From: Streptomyces olivaceoviridis
GTDB lineage: Bacteria > Actinomycetota > Actinomycetes > Streptomycetales > Streptomycetaceae
Assembly (NCBI RefSeq): GCF_014650115.1
Contig: NZ_BMUI01000002.1
Span: forward strand, 1 to 64,000
Direction of reading: 5' to 3'
Length of the DNA: 64,000 nucleotides
Shown: positions 44,907-52,329 of the stretch, piece by piece
Position numbering within the stretch: position 1 is the stretch's first letter
How the letters are laid out: every line of letters starts with the position of its first letter
Notes under the pieces: model-generated
What the model saw: the letters and a program-made list of their open reading frames with translations, nothing else
What the model was told of the DNA's origin: nothing
The model's database searches: none
Made by a program: the position numbers and the translations under genes

Positions 44907-46054
44907 GCGGCCACCTCCAGGCCCAGGGTCGTCGTGAAGCGTTCGGGGGTGAGGAGGATCCGTCGGCCGATTCCGGCGGCGGCGCGATCGACCGCGCCCA
45001 GCCGGGCGGACTGCGTGGCGCCGGCCAGCAGGCGGTCGTACATGTGCCAGCCCGCGTAGGCGGCGGCGCGTACCGCGAGGCCCCGGTCCGGCGCACCGTG
45101 GGAGCACGCCCGCCCCGCGTCCGCCGCCCGGTGCCGGGCGGTCAGGTAGCTCTGCCAGAAGGCGGCGATCCGCACCCGGGCCGCGGTGATCGCCTCGGTC
45201 AGCCGTGCGGTCATCTCCTCGTGGGTCGGTGCGGGCGCGCTCTCACCGCGGATCACCCGGGTCAGCGAGCGGAACAGCCACTCCCCCGCGAGACTGCCGA
45301 GGTCGCGGGCCGGGTCGCCGAGGCAGAACTCCTCCCAGTCCGACAGGTACATCTCGCCCGCCGAGATCAGGAACTGGTCCAGGCGCAGGTCGGCGTGGAG
45401 GGGCCGGGCGACGGCCGTGGCCGAGGCGTCCCGCAGCCGGTCGAGGGCCTCGTGCAGCAGGGTGTCGCGTTGCAGCAGCGCCCAGGCGTCCAGTTCCGCC
45501 CGCGTCGAGTCGAGGTAGGTCTCCGCGGTGAGGGCGCGCAACGACTCGCGCGGGAAGAAGGACGCGGGTGCGGCGGGCAGCGACGGGTGCGGTGCCAGGT
45601 CGTGGACGTCGGCGACGAGTTGGCCGGCCCGCTCGCACCAGGCCGTGGAGAAGCCGTCGTCGGTCTCGGCGACGTCACTGCCCGAGCGCGCGTCCTCCAG
45701 CAGTTCGAACGCCATGAGGCAGGCGGCCGGGTCCCAGCCCAGGCACGTCGGTCCGAGGTGGCGGGAGCGGTCACCGGCGCGCCGGGCCTGTTCGAAGGCG
45801 ATGGCCCGCTCCAGCCGACGGCCGGGTGCCCGCCCCGCGCCGTCGAGCCGTTTGACGAACAGTTTGACGCCGCGCGTGGTGGTGCCGGCCCAGTTGGCGT
45901 TCCGGCCGGGGTACGACGTCACGTCCGCCTCGCGCAGCCGGCCGAGCCCGAGTGTGTCCAGCAGTTCGTTCACCTGGGGGACGCGGGACAGTTCCGGGGC
46001 CCGCACGTGCCGGCGCGCACCGCGTGCGTGTGGCGTGGAGGGTGTGTTCGGCAT
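44903..46054 (-). CDS. APH-fold kinase-like protein (class V lanthipeptide LxmK type)
   Basis: This 383-residue aminoglycoside-phosphotransferase-fold protein resembles the kinase-like subunits (LxmK/SprPT) of class V lanthipeptide synthetases. A nucleotide-binding Lys is in VKLFVKRLDG (about residues 63-72). The catalytic loop is HADLRLDQFLI (220-230), with Asp222 kept and the usual Asn replaced by Gln227. The metal-binding Asp follows in LSDWEEFCLGDPARDLGSLA (about 237-256). It would phosphorylate Ser/Thr of the peptide before elimination by the HopA1 partner, with which it overlaps by ATGA. It starts 7 bp after the regulator gene, so the genes form an operon. A resistance kinase is the alternative. 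Confidence 0.85.
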   Translation of the reverse strand: MPNTPSTPHARGARRHVRAPELSRVPQVNELLDTLGLGRLREADVTSYPGRNANWAGTTTRGVKLFVKRLDGAGRAPGRRLERAIAFEQARRAGDRSRHLGPTCLGWDPAACLMAFELLEDARSGSDVAETDDGFSTAWCERAGQLVADVHDLAPHPSLPAAPASFFPRESLRALTAETYLDSTRAELDAWALLQRDTLLHEALDRLRDASATAVARPLHADLRLDQFLISAGEMYLSDWEEFCLGDPARDLGSLAGEWLFRSLTRVIRGESAPAPTHEEMTARLTEAITAARVRIAAFWQSYLTARHRAADAGRACSHGAPDRGLAVRAAAYAGWHMYDRLLAGATQSARLGAVDRAAAGIGRRILLTPERFTTTLGLEVAA

Positions 46055-46061
46055 GGAGAGC

Positions 46062-47090
46062 TCATCCTCTTTCTTCCAGGCGTCTGCTGAAGTCGAGCCA
46101 CACCTGCGCGCATTCGCGTGCGGCGGCGGACAGTCCCGACAGACTGTGGGGCGGGAGGCCGGCTATCAGCCGCTCGCTCTCGGCCTGCGACAGGAGCCGG
46201 TTGTCGAGCAGTTTCAGCAGCAGGCGCCCGGTCTGGGTGTGCCGCAGGGAGGGGTCCCGCATGAGGGCCGCGAGTGTCGGGCCGCTCGGCCGGCGCCCGG
46301 TCCGCTCCGGCGGTCGGAGCGGGTCGGCCTGCGCGGCTCCCCCCGTCCGCCGGCGCAACCGGGGCGGCAGCGGGTCCTCGCTGCGCTGTAATCGCCGGCG
46401 TACGTCGCGCGCGGTGCCGGGGGAGATTCCCGCGGCCTGCGCCACCTGCCGCAGGGACGCGTCGGGGTGCCGTCGGAGGAAGGCCGCCGCGCGCTCCCGG
46501 CCGTCCGCCCCGTCGACCGGACGGGCCCGCCCGTCCCGGCCGATCCGGGTGTGCAACTGCTGTTCCCGGCCGGTTGCACACCCCTGCCGGAGCTTGCCGA
46601 TCGTGGTCGCCGACAGGCCCGTGACCTGGGCGACGGCGCGGTCGGACCAGTGCGGGTGCGAGTCGAGGACGCGTTCGGCGGCGGTCAGCCGCTCGGCCCT
46701 GGACAGCGGCAGCCCGTGCCGTACGTTCGAGGCCACGGCCAGGACGAAGGCGCCGTCGTCCGGACCTTCGTAGAAGCGGGCCGGGATCGTCGTCTGTCCG
46801 CGCAGCCTGGCGGCGTGCACGCGGTGCGTCCCGTCGATGAGGCGCAGGGTGCCGGCGTGCACGATCACGGGTGGCAGTGGCGCGTCGCTCTCGGCGAGGG
46901 TACGGACGTGTTCGTCGTCCTCCTGGACGCTGCGGGGCGAGTCCGCGGGGAGCAGGTCGCTGATGTCGACCGTGTGAACGGCCGGGGAGACCGCCGTGAG
47001 GACGGCGTGCTCCTCCGCCGTCGGCGTCTCGTTCGGTGACGTGCGGTCGGATGGAGGTCCGCCGGCGTTCGACGACTTCCGGTGGGCCAT
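46062..47090 (-). CDS. ParB/StrR-like pathway-specific transcriptional activator
   Basis: This 342-residue protein begins with a ParB N-terminal-like domain: VHTVDISDLLPADSP (about residues 38-52), LPPVIVHAGTLRLIDGTHRV (about 72-91) and FVLAVASNVRHGLPLSRAER (about 115-134). A helix-turn-helix (WSDRAVAQVTGLSATTIGKL) and a second HTH (SLRQVAQAAGISPGTARDVR) follow. This is the layout of StrR and NovG, activators of antibiotic clusters. It carries one TTA codon (46389-46391), which needs the bldA tRNA. It sits between the transposase-like gene and the kinase gene, so it probably activates this cluster. Confidence 0.87.
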   Translation of the reverse strand: MAHRKSSNAGGPPSDRTSPNETPTAEEHAVLTAVSPAVHTVDISDLLPADSPRSVQEDDEHVRTLAESDAPLPPVIVHAGTLRLIDGTHRVHAARLRGQTTIPARFYEGPDDGAFVLAVASNVRHGLPLSRAERLTAAERVLDSHPHWSDRAVAQVTGLSATTIGKLRQGCATGREQQLHTRIGRDGRARPVDGADGRERAAAFLRRHPDASLRQVAQAAGISPGTARDVRRRLQRSEDPLPPRLRRRTGGAAQADPLRPPERTGRRPSGPTLAALMRDPSLRHTQTGRLLLKLLDNRLLSQAESERLIAGLPPHSLSGLSAAARECAQVWLDFSRRLEERG

Positions 47091-47144
47091 TGTCGTTCCT
47101 TCCCCCTGCCTTTCGGCTCGGATACGGCATCGGCGTGACGTCGT

Positions 47145-48341
47145 CTAGGACGTGAGTTCGAGCAGCGCCCCCCTCGGGGTCGGGTGGTGACCGTGCCGGC
47201 AGGCCCGGGGCGCGGTGTGGTGGAGGCGGCTGAAGACGTAGGCCGCCGCGGCCATCGTCATGTGGTGGTGCCAGCCCGGATAGGAACGCCCTTCGAAGTC
47301 CTGGACGCCGAAGTCGTCGATGAGGTCGGCGATGGCGCAGTCCGTGGCCGTGACGGTCTCCGCCAGTGCCGGCACCTCGTGGATCCGGGTCGCCATGTTC
47401 GTGAGCCAGTACCGCCCGTCCCGGTGGAAGGGCGAGGCGGGCTGCATGACGAGCCGGTGGGAGAGCGGGACGCGGTGCGGTCCTCCGGCGAGGCAGGCGG
47501 GTCCGGTGTGCAGCAGGAAGCGCCCCGTACGGCGGTCGTCCGGGGGGACCGCCGACGCGAGGGCCGGCTGTCCCGGGCGGTGGGTCATGGCGGTGGCGGC
47601 CGACACGGGACGGCGGCCCAGGGCGGCCAGGTGCATCCGCTGGGCCGGGCCGACCTCGCACAGGAAGTCCTGCCCGTGTTCCGTCAGCGCGTCGACGACC
47701 AGGGCGGCGTCCGGGGTCTCGGTCAGGTCCAGCACCCAGGGCGCCTGGCTCCCGTCAGGCACGGCCGGGGCCCCGGTCACCAGTTCCCGTACGTGTTCGG
47801 CCAGGGTCCGCGCGGTCTCCGTGTCGGGCACACGGGCCCGTCCGCGCCGTACGGTGTCGGTGCTCCAGGTGCCGTCCAGGAGCAGCCGCCAGTCCACGGG
47901 CAGGCTGCCGTGCGGCGTGACCGCGAACAGCCCTATGGCGAGCTGGCAGTTGAGGACGCGTCCGGCCCGGGGGTCGAAGCGCCGGTGGACGCCGACCGAG
48001 TGGTGGCCGCGCTTGCGGATGGTGATGGTGGCGATGCTCCAGGCCCGTGGCCGGCCGTGTCCGGTGATGGCCCGCGCCAGGGCCTGGCGCACCGGGGCCC
48101 AGTCCCAGGGACTGCCGTTGATGAACTGCTGGAGACCGTGCGCGGACGCCGTACGGGGAGTGACCGCCTGGGCGAGGCCGCGCAGGGTCTTCCTGCCCGG
48201 CACGGTCAGCAGACCGTGCAGGTATGCCTGCGCCCACCTGCGCTGGTCGACGCGCGGGAGCGAGGCGAAGATCTCGTTGACGAAGGCTGCGACGGCGGCG
48301 CTCTCCGGGATGGTCGGGTGCCCCTCGTACATCTCTAACAT
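47145..48341 (-). CDS. IS701-like transposase homologue, probably domesticated
   Basis: This 398-residue protein resembles IS701-type DDE transposases, for example RKRGHHSVGVHRRFDPRAGR, then VLNCQLAIGLFAVTP. The segment before KRG, normally containing the first catalytic Asp (DDTGFPKKG), reads IATITIRKRG with no Asp. No terminal inverted repeats or target duplications flank the gene. Start 48341 follows AAGGGGGA by 7 bases and the second codon is TTA. An autoregulatory element lies 67 bases upstream, and the StrR-like activator gene follows 54 bases downstream. I infer a cluster-associated regulatory or accessory protein and not a mobile element. Confidence 0.7.
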   Translation of the reverse strand: MLEMYEGHPTIPESAAVAAFVNEIFASLPRVDQRRWAQAYLHGLLTVPGRKTLRGLAQAVTPRTASAHGLQQFINGSPWDWAPVRQALARAITGHGRPRAWSIATITIRKRGHHSVGVHRRFDPRAGRVLNCQLAIGLFAVTPHGSLPVDWRLLLDGTWSTDTVRRGRARVPDTETARTLAEHVRELVTGAPAVPDGSQAPWVLDLTETPDAALVVDALTEHGQDFLCEVGPAQRMHLAALGRRPVSAATAMTHRPGQPALASAVPPDDRRTGRFLLHTGPACLAGGPHRVPLSHRLVMQPASPFHRDGRYWLTNMATRIHEVPALAETVTATDCAIADLIDDFGVQDFEGRSYPGWHHHMTMAAAAYVFSRLHHTAPRACRHGHHPTPRGALLELTS

Positions 48342-48408
48342 CCGGTGTTCCCCCTTGTTACCCACCCACCGCAGCGGGTGCCGGCCGCCGGCCGACCGGC
48401 CGCAGCCA

Positions 48409-48433
48409 AAAATACCTTCCCACAGGTAGTTTT
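48409..48433 (-). promoter_or_regulatory. gamma-butyrolactone autoregulatory element (ARE) before the RiPP operon
   Basis: On the minus strand this 25-base site contains CTACCTGTGGGAAGGT and has inverted half-sites (AAACTACCT / AGGTATTT). It agrees with the ARE by the receptor gene (53405-53429) at 21 of 25 positions. It lies 67-92 bases upstream of the transposase-like start and overlaps a possible -10 TATTTT. Bound receptor would repress the whole operon of transposase-like, StrR-like, kinase and HopA1 genes. Confidence 0.78.
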
Positions 48434-48491
48434 CTCGGATGTAGGAACGACTTTGCGAATTCCCTTGGTGAGCTGGGAAGTTGTCGCCGGA

Positions 48492-49466
48492 TCAGGACTG
48501 GAAAGCGGTTGTGACGGCGTGCAGGTCCTCCAGGGCCGCACGTGCGCCCTCGGTGAGAAACACTCCGGTGACGTTGAGGATCACCTCGTCGACACCCTCG
48601 GCCCGGTACGCGCGCAGTCGCGCCGCGATGTCCTTGGGATCACCGGTCAGGTGGACGCCGTCGCCGACGAGCCGGCCGGCCGCCTCCCGGGGGCGGCCCG
48701 GGTCGACGTCCAGCCCCGCCCGGCGGAGCATGTCGGTGTAGTGGGCGGACCCGAGGTGGGCCCCCACGGCGGCGAAGGCCACCCGGTCCAGGTCGCGCCC
48801 CGGCCGTCGTACCGCGAGGTGCACGACGCTCGCCACCCGCGGCACGGGCCGGTGAGCCGCACGGGCCCCGGCACGCAGCGCGGGCATGATCCGGCCGGTG
48901 AGGTAGGGCAGTGGCGCGAGCCAGGTGATGGCCACGTCGGCGCAGGCGCCCGCGGTTCTCGCCATCCCGGGGCGGAGCACCCCGAGCCCCACCTCGACGC
49001 CCGGACCCGGCAGTTCGGGCAGGACGTAGCGGGTGGTGTGCGCCGCGCCCCGGTGCTCGACGGCGTCTCCGTCCAGTAACCGCCGCATGACCGTCGCGTA
49101 ATCGGCCATGGCCGTCAGGGGGCTGCCGTACGGCTCCGGCAGCAGGCGCTCCTGGAGGTCGAGCGAGCCCGGCCCGTACCCGGCGACGTAGGGCGCCTTC
49201 GACAGCACGCTCATCGTGCGGGCCTCGACGGCGGCCTGGTACGGATGGCGCAGCGGCGCGAGGGAGACCGCGGTGCCGAGCGGGAGACCCGGCTGCCGGG
49301 CGGCGAGCGCGGCCAGCGCCAGCTGGGATTCGAGGTGGAAGGACTGCCCCAGCCACAGCCGTCCGGCACCCAGGCGCCGGACGAAGGACGCGAAGGCCGC
49401 CATGCCGTCCAGGTCCCGGGGCGGCGCGGGGTAGAAGACGGACAGCCCCTTCGGTTCGGCGGGCAT
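48492..49466 (-). CDS. LLM-class (F420-dependent) oxidoreductase
   Basis: This 324-residue luciferase-like TIM-barrel protein shows LLM features: RLWLGQSFHLESQLALAALA (about residues 36-55), GTAVSLAPLRHPYQAAVEAR (about 64-83), the loop VAGYGPGSLDLQERLLPEPY (about 93-112) and a C-terminal GDPKDIAARLRAYRAEGVDE. In the class V lanthipeptide lexapeptide a protein of this family (LxmJ) reduces dehydroalanine to D-Ala with F420H2. AAGGAG precedes the ATG at 49466. It carries a TTA codon (49077-49079). It is transcribed toward the RiPP operon but separated from it by an ARE, so it may be a separate unit. Confidence 0.82.
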   Translation of the reverse strand: MPAEPKGLSVFYPAPPRDLDGMAAFASFVRRLGAGRLWLGQSFHLESQLALAALAARQPGLPLGTAVSLAPLRHPYQAAVEARTMSVLSKAPYVAGYGPGSLDLQERLLPEPYGSPLTAMADYATVMRRLLDGDAVEHRGAAHTTRYVLPELPGPGVEVGLGVLRPGMARTAGACADVAITWLAPLPYLTGRIMPALRAGARAAHRPVPRVASVVHLAVRRPGRDLDRVAFAAVGAHLGSAHYTDMLRRAGLDVDPGRPREAAGRLVGDGVHLTGDPKDIAARLRAYRAEGVDEVILNVTGVFLTEGARAALEDLHAVTTAFQS

Positions 49467-49485
49467 CGGGTCTCCTTGTCGCTGT

Positions 49486-49510
49486 GCCGGTACCTCGGGT
49501 GCGTACCGGC
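49486..49510. promoter_or_regulatory. inverted repeat upstream of the LLM gene
   Basis: GCCGGTAC and GTACCGGC form a perfect 8-bp inverted repeat with a 9-base spacer, 20 bases upstream of the LLM start. Position and symmetry fit an operator. It is not related to the two AREs. Confidence 0.5.
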
Positions 49511-49732
49511 CCTGCCGCTGTATACCTGACGCGCGAGCGCGCGGACCCGGGGGGCGGGGAACCTGCCGAGGTGGCGGTACGACTTCGCGAGGTCCGAGCG
49601 GGGGCGTGCGGCCGGGACGGGCCCCGGTGCCGGTTTCGGACAGCTCGTGCCCTTCCGCTTGTCCGCCCTGCTTCGCTGAGAAAAAATTCCGTAATGATGG
49701 TTTGTTCTTCGTTCCGATGCCGAAGGGGCGCT

Positions 49733-50350
49733 GTGGTCAAGCAGGACAGAGCACGAAGGACCCATGAGCTGCTGCTGGACGCGGCAGCCGCGGAGTTCGT
49801 CCGCCACGGCTATGTGGGGGCCAACCTCCAGCGCGTGGCCGAGGAAGCCAACCTGACCAAGGGGGCTCTGTACGCGCACTTCACGTCGAAGCGCCTGCTG
49901 GCGAACGCGCTGACCGCGCCGTTCGAAGGCACCTGGCGCGAACTGCTGGCGCAGGCCGGACGGACCGACCTGTCACCGGCGGAGCGGCTGCGCCTCGTCA
50001 CGGACGCGCTCGCCGGGCGGCTCCAGGCGGATCTCCGCTTCCGCGCCGGGTTCCACCTGGCCAGCGAGGACGCCCGCGCACACGGCCGGCTCCCCCGTTT
50101 CGCCATGGACTTCAGCGGCTGCGTGCTGGGGCTGGCGGCCGAGGCCCGGCGGCAAGGGCAGTCGGCGGGGGTGCAGGATCCCGAATGGCTCGGGCAGTTG
50201 CTGCTGGTCCTCATGTACGGCGTCTACTACACCACGCCCGCGTGCGGCATGGACCGGTTCGGTGACGCGGTGTGCGCCCTGTGGCAGCAGGTCGTGCGCG
50301 GCGGCGAGGCCGCTCCGCCTTCCCTGCCCGCCCTGTGCGGTCAGCGGTGA
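49733..50350 (+). CDS. TetR-family regulator, gamma-butyrolactone (pseudo)receptor-like
   Basis: This 205-residue protein has an N-terminal TetR helix-turn-helix, KQDRARRTHELLLDAAAAEF then GANLQRVAEEANLTKGALYA with HFTSKRLLAN (about residues 2-52). This matches the ScbR/BarA/pseudo-receptor family more than general TetR proteins. The ligand domain has the family-like segment RFRAGFHLASEDARAHGRLP. GTG at 49733 with GAAGGGG upstream is used. It overlaps the convergent HAD gene by 10 bases at the 3' end. A second receptor is at 53495, and clusters often carry one true receptor and one pseudo-receptor. Which is which is not readable. Confidence 0.85.
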   Translation: MVKQDRARRTHELLLDAAAAEFVRHGYVGANLQRVAEEANLTKGALYAHFTSKRLLANALTAPFEGTWRELLAQAGRTDLSPAERLRLVTDALAGRLQADLRFRAGFHLASEDARAHGRLPRFAMDFSGCVLGLAAEARRQGQSAGVQDPEWLGQLLLVLMYGVYYTTPACGMDRFGDAVCALWQQVVRGGEAAPPSLPALCGQR

Positions 50351-51060
50351 CCGGGGTCCTGCCGGGCGGGCAGGCGGTGCGCGCCCGGCAGGGCCCGGCT
50401 CAGCTCCGGGTCGTCCCCCACCACCACCGGGTGGCCCACGGCCGCGAGCATCGGCAGGTCGCTGATGTGGTCGCCGTAGGCGTGACAGACCGCGGGCGAG
50501 ACGTGCGGATAGCGGCGGAAGACCTCCTCCACGGCCCGCAGCTTGCCCGCGCCGATGACCGGATCACCGACCAGTTCCCCGGTGTAGCGGCCGTGGCGGA
50601 TCTCGGGGCGGCTGCACAGCAGGTGGCCGGCTCCGACCTCTGACGCGATCGGTTCCAGCAACGCGGGGAACGAGCCGGACACCAGCACCAGCAGGGCGCC
50701 CCGCGCGCGGTGCCGCAGCAGGGCGGCGCGGGTGCCCTCCAGGAAGAGCCGGTGGTCGCGCTGCCGGTCGGCCGCCCAGCGCTTCGCCGCCGCCTCGACG
50801 TCGGCCACCACCTCGCCGCTCCACACCCGGTAGTAGAGCCGGTTGGCCTCCACGCGACCGCCGCCGGCGGCGAGCAGCCGTCCGACGGCGCGGCGCGTGT
50901 CCTGCGCGCGGTGCGCCCGGGGCCCGCCGAGGAAGTAGTGGTCCATGAAGTCGAACAGGCTCTTGCACACGATCAACGTCTCGTCGACGTCGCTGAAGAC
51001 GATGCTCGCCGGGCGGCTCGCGGCCACGCCCGGGGACGCGGCGGAGGGGGTGCCCGTCAT
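50341..51060 (-). CDS. HAD-IB family phosphatase
   Basis: This 239-residue HAD hydrolase has motif I SDVDETLIVCKSLFDFMDH (about residues 23-41), motif II LVLVSGSFPALLEP (about 122-135), Lys in the segment GAGKLRAVEEVFRR, and motif IV YGDHISDLPMLAAVG (about 198-212). It is like SerB/CicA-type HAD-IB phosphatases. Its start overlaps the acyl-CoA-dehydrogenase-like stop as ATGA, so it belongs to the afsA unit. There it may dephosphorylate the butenolide phosphate formed after AfsA action, which is inference. Trehalose 6-phosphate is a less likely substrate because the fold subtype differs from OtsB. Confidence 0.85.
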   Translation of the reverse strand: MTGTPSAASPGVAASRPASIVFSDVDETLIVCKSLFDFMDHYFLGGPRAHRAQDTRRAVGRLLAAGGGRVEANRLYYRVWSGEVVADVEAAAKRWAADRQRDHRLFLEGTRAALLRHRARGALLVLVSGSFPALLEPIASEVGAGHLLCSRPEIRHGRYTGELVGDPVIGAGKLRAVEEVFRRYPHVSPAVCHAYGDHISDLPMLAAVGHPVVVGDDPELSRALPGAHRLPARQDPGHR

Positions 51061-52295
51061 GGACGCTCACCGGCCGGCAGGCCCGCGGCATAGGCGGCGG
51101 CTGCCGCGTCCAGACTCAGCGCGCCGTGCGTGGCGACCGTCCGTACGTCGTCCCGCCTGCGCCGGAACTCGTCGTCGAGGGCGTCCGGCGGGGAGGTGAC
51201 GTCCTGCGTGAGGGAGGACACCGCGTCGGCCAGGCGCTGCGCGGAGACGGCCGCGTCCCGTTGGTTACGGGCCACCGTCCCCGGAGTGACGGGTGCGGAG
51301 TCGGCGCGGCGGGCGGCGGCGTCCAGCAGCAGTTCGACCGCGTCGATGTCCGCGCCGGCCCGGGCCAGGCCGATGCGGCGGGGCGCGTGCCACCGTGCCT
51401 CCAGGCCGGGCCTGACCTGGCGCGTCCACACGCGCAGCGCCGCTCTGGCGGCGCCCAGGGCCGGGGCGCACATCAGGAGCTGACCGGCCAGCTGGGCCGG
51501 GGCCGTGTGGCACCGCGCCCCGTCCCGGTCCTCGCGCGCCTCCAGCAGGGCGGACAGCGGCAGGCTCCGGTGCTCGGGCACGAACGTCTCGGTGAGCGTG
51601 ACGTGGTGGCTGCCGGTGGCACGCAACCCGGCCGCGTCCCAGGTGTCGCTCACGGCGACGGCCTCGCGCGGCACGGCGAAGACGCGGGACGGGCCTCCCT
51701 CGTCCTCCGGCGCGACCAGGAGGAGCCACGCGGCGTGGTGGACGCCGCTGACCACCGGCCAGCGGCCCTCGACCAGCCATCCCGGGTGCGCCTTCCGGGC
51801 CAGTCCGGACGACGGCCACAGGCCCGCGGCGATCCGGGTGTCCGGCCCCTCACCCCACAACTCCCGCTGCGCCGGCAGCGGGAGGCGGGCGGCGAACCGG
51901 CCGTGCACCGCCCAGAGCATGCCGCACCAGGCGGCGGACGCGCAGCTCTCGGCCAACGCGGCGGTCGCGTGCAGCAGTTCGCGGAACGTGCCGCTGCCGC
52001 CGCCCCACCGGCCGGGGACGAAGTGCCGGGCGAACCCGGCCTCGTCCAGAGCGCGCAGTGTCTCCTCGTGGAGGCGGCGCCGGGCGTGCGCCTCCGGGGC
52101 GAGGCGGGCGGCCACGCGAGCGGCGCGCTCAAGTCCTCCCTGGCTCAGCGCGGTTGTCCGTACGACGTCCGACGCGGCGGCAAGCGAAGGGGGTTGCGGC
52201 ATCCCCTGGCCGGCCGTCGCGTCGCCGGGACGTCCTGGGGCAGGCGTCGCTCGCGGTATCGGTGTGTTGTCGGAGGTCTGCTCATCGGTAGGCAT
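51057..52295 (-). CDS. acyl-CoA-dehydrogenase-fold flavoprotein
   Basis: This 412-residue protein has the acyl-CoA dehydrogenase fold: LRALDEAGFARHFVPGRWGG (about residues 79-98), LAESCASAAWCGMLWAVHGR, PGWLVEGRWPVVSGVHHAAW, and TWDAAGLRATGSHHVTLTET for the middle domain. It is related to the group D flavin-dependent oxygenases and dehydrogenases and less to classic fatty-acid enzymes. It lies 34 bp after afsA and overlaps the HAD gene. In avenolide-type signalling an acyl-CoA oxidase helps make the hormone, so a hormone-biosynthetic role is plausible. The flavin reductase at 37858 could instead make it part of the product pathway. Confidence 0.82.
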   Translation of the reverse strand: MPTDEQTSDNTPIPRATPAPGRPGDATAGQGMPQPPSLAAASDVVRTTALSQGGLERAARVAARLAPEAHARRRLHEETLRALDEAGFARHFVPGRWGGGSGTFRELLHATAALAESCASAAWCGMLWAVHGRFAARLPLPAQRELWGEGPDTRIAAGLWPSSGLARKAHPGWLVEGRWPVVSGVHHAAWLLLVAPEDEGGPSRVFAVPREAVAVSDTWDAAGLRATGSHHVTLTETFVPEHRSLPLSALLEAREDRDGARCHTAPAQLAGQLLMCAPALGAARAALRVWTRQVRPGLEARWHAPRRIGLARAGADIDAVELLLDAAARRADSAPVTPGTVARNQRDAAVSAQRLADAVSSLTQDVTSPPDALDDEFRRRRDDVRTVATHGALSLDAAAAAYAAGLPAGERP

Positions 52296-52329
52296 GACGC
52301 TGATTCCTGACGGGGACGGCCGGAAGGGG

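Noticed and set aside
44903..46054. Aminoglycoside resistance kinase
   Set aside because: The APH fold is present, but the neighbours (HopA1 protein by ATGA overlap, peptide gene) and the Gln in place of the catalytic-loop Asn fit the class V synthetase kinase better. Kept as an alternative only.
47145..48341. Active insertion sequence of the IS701 type
   Set aside because: No terminal inverted repeats or target duplication were found, the first catalytic Asp region is altered, and the gene has a cluster-type promoter element and neighbours.
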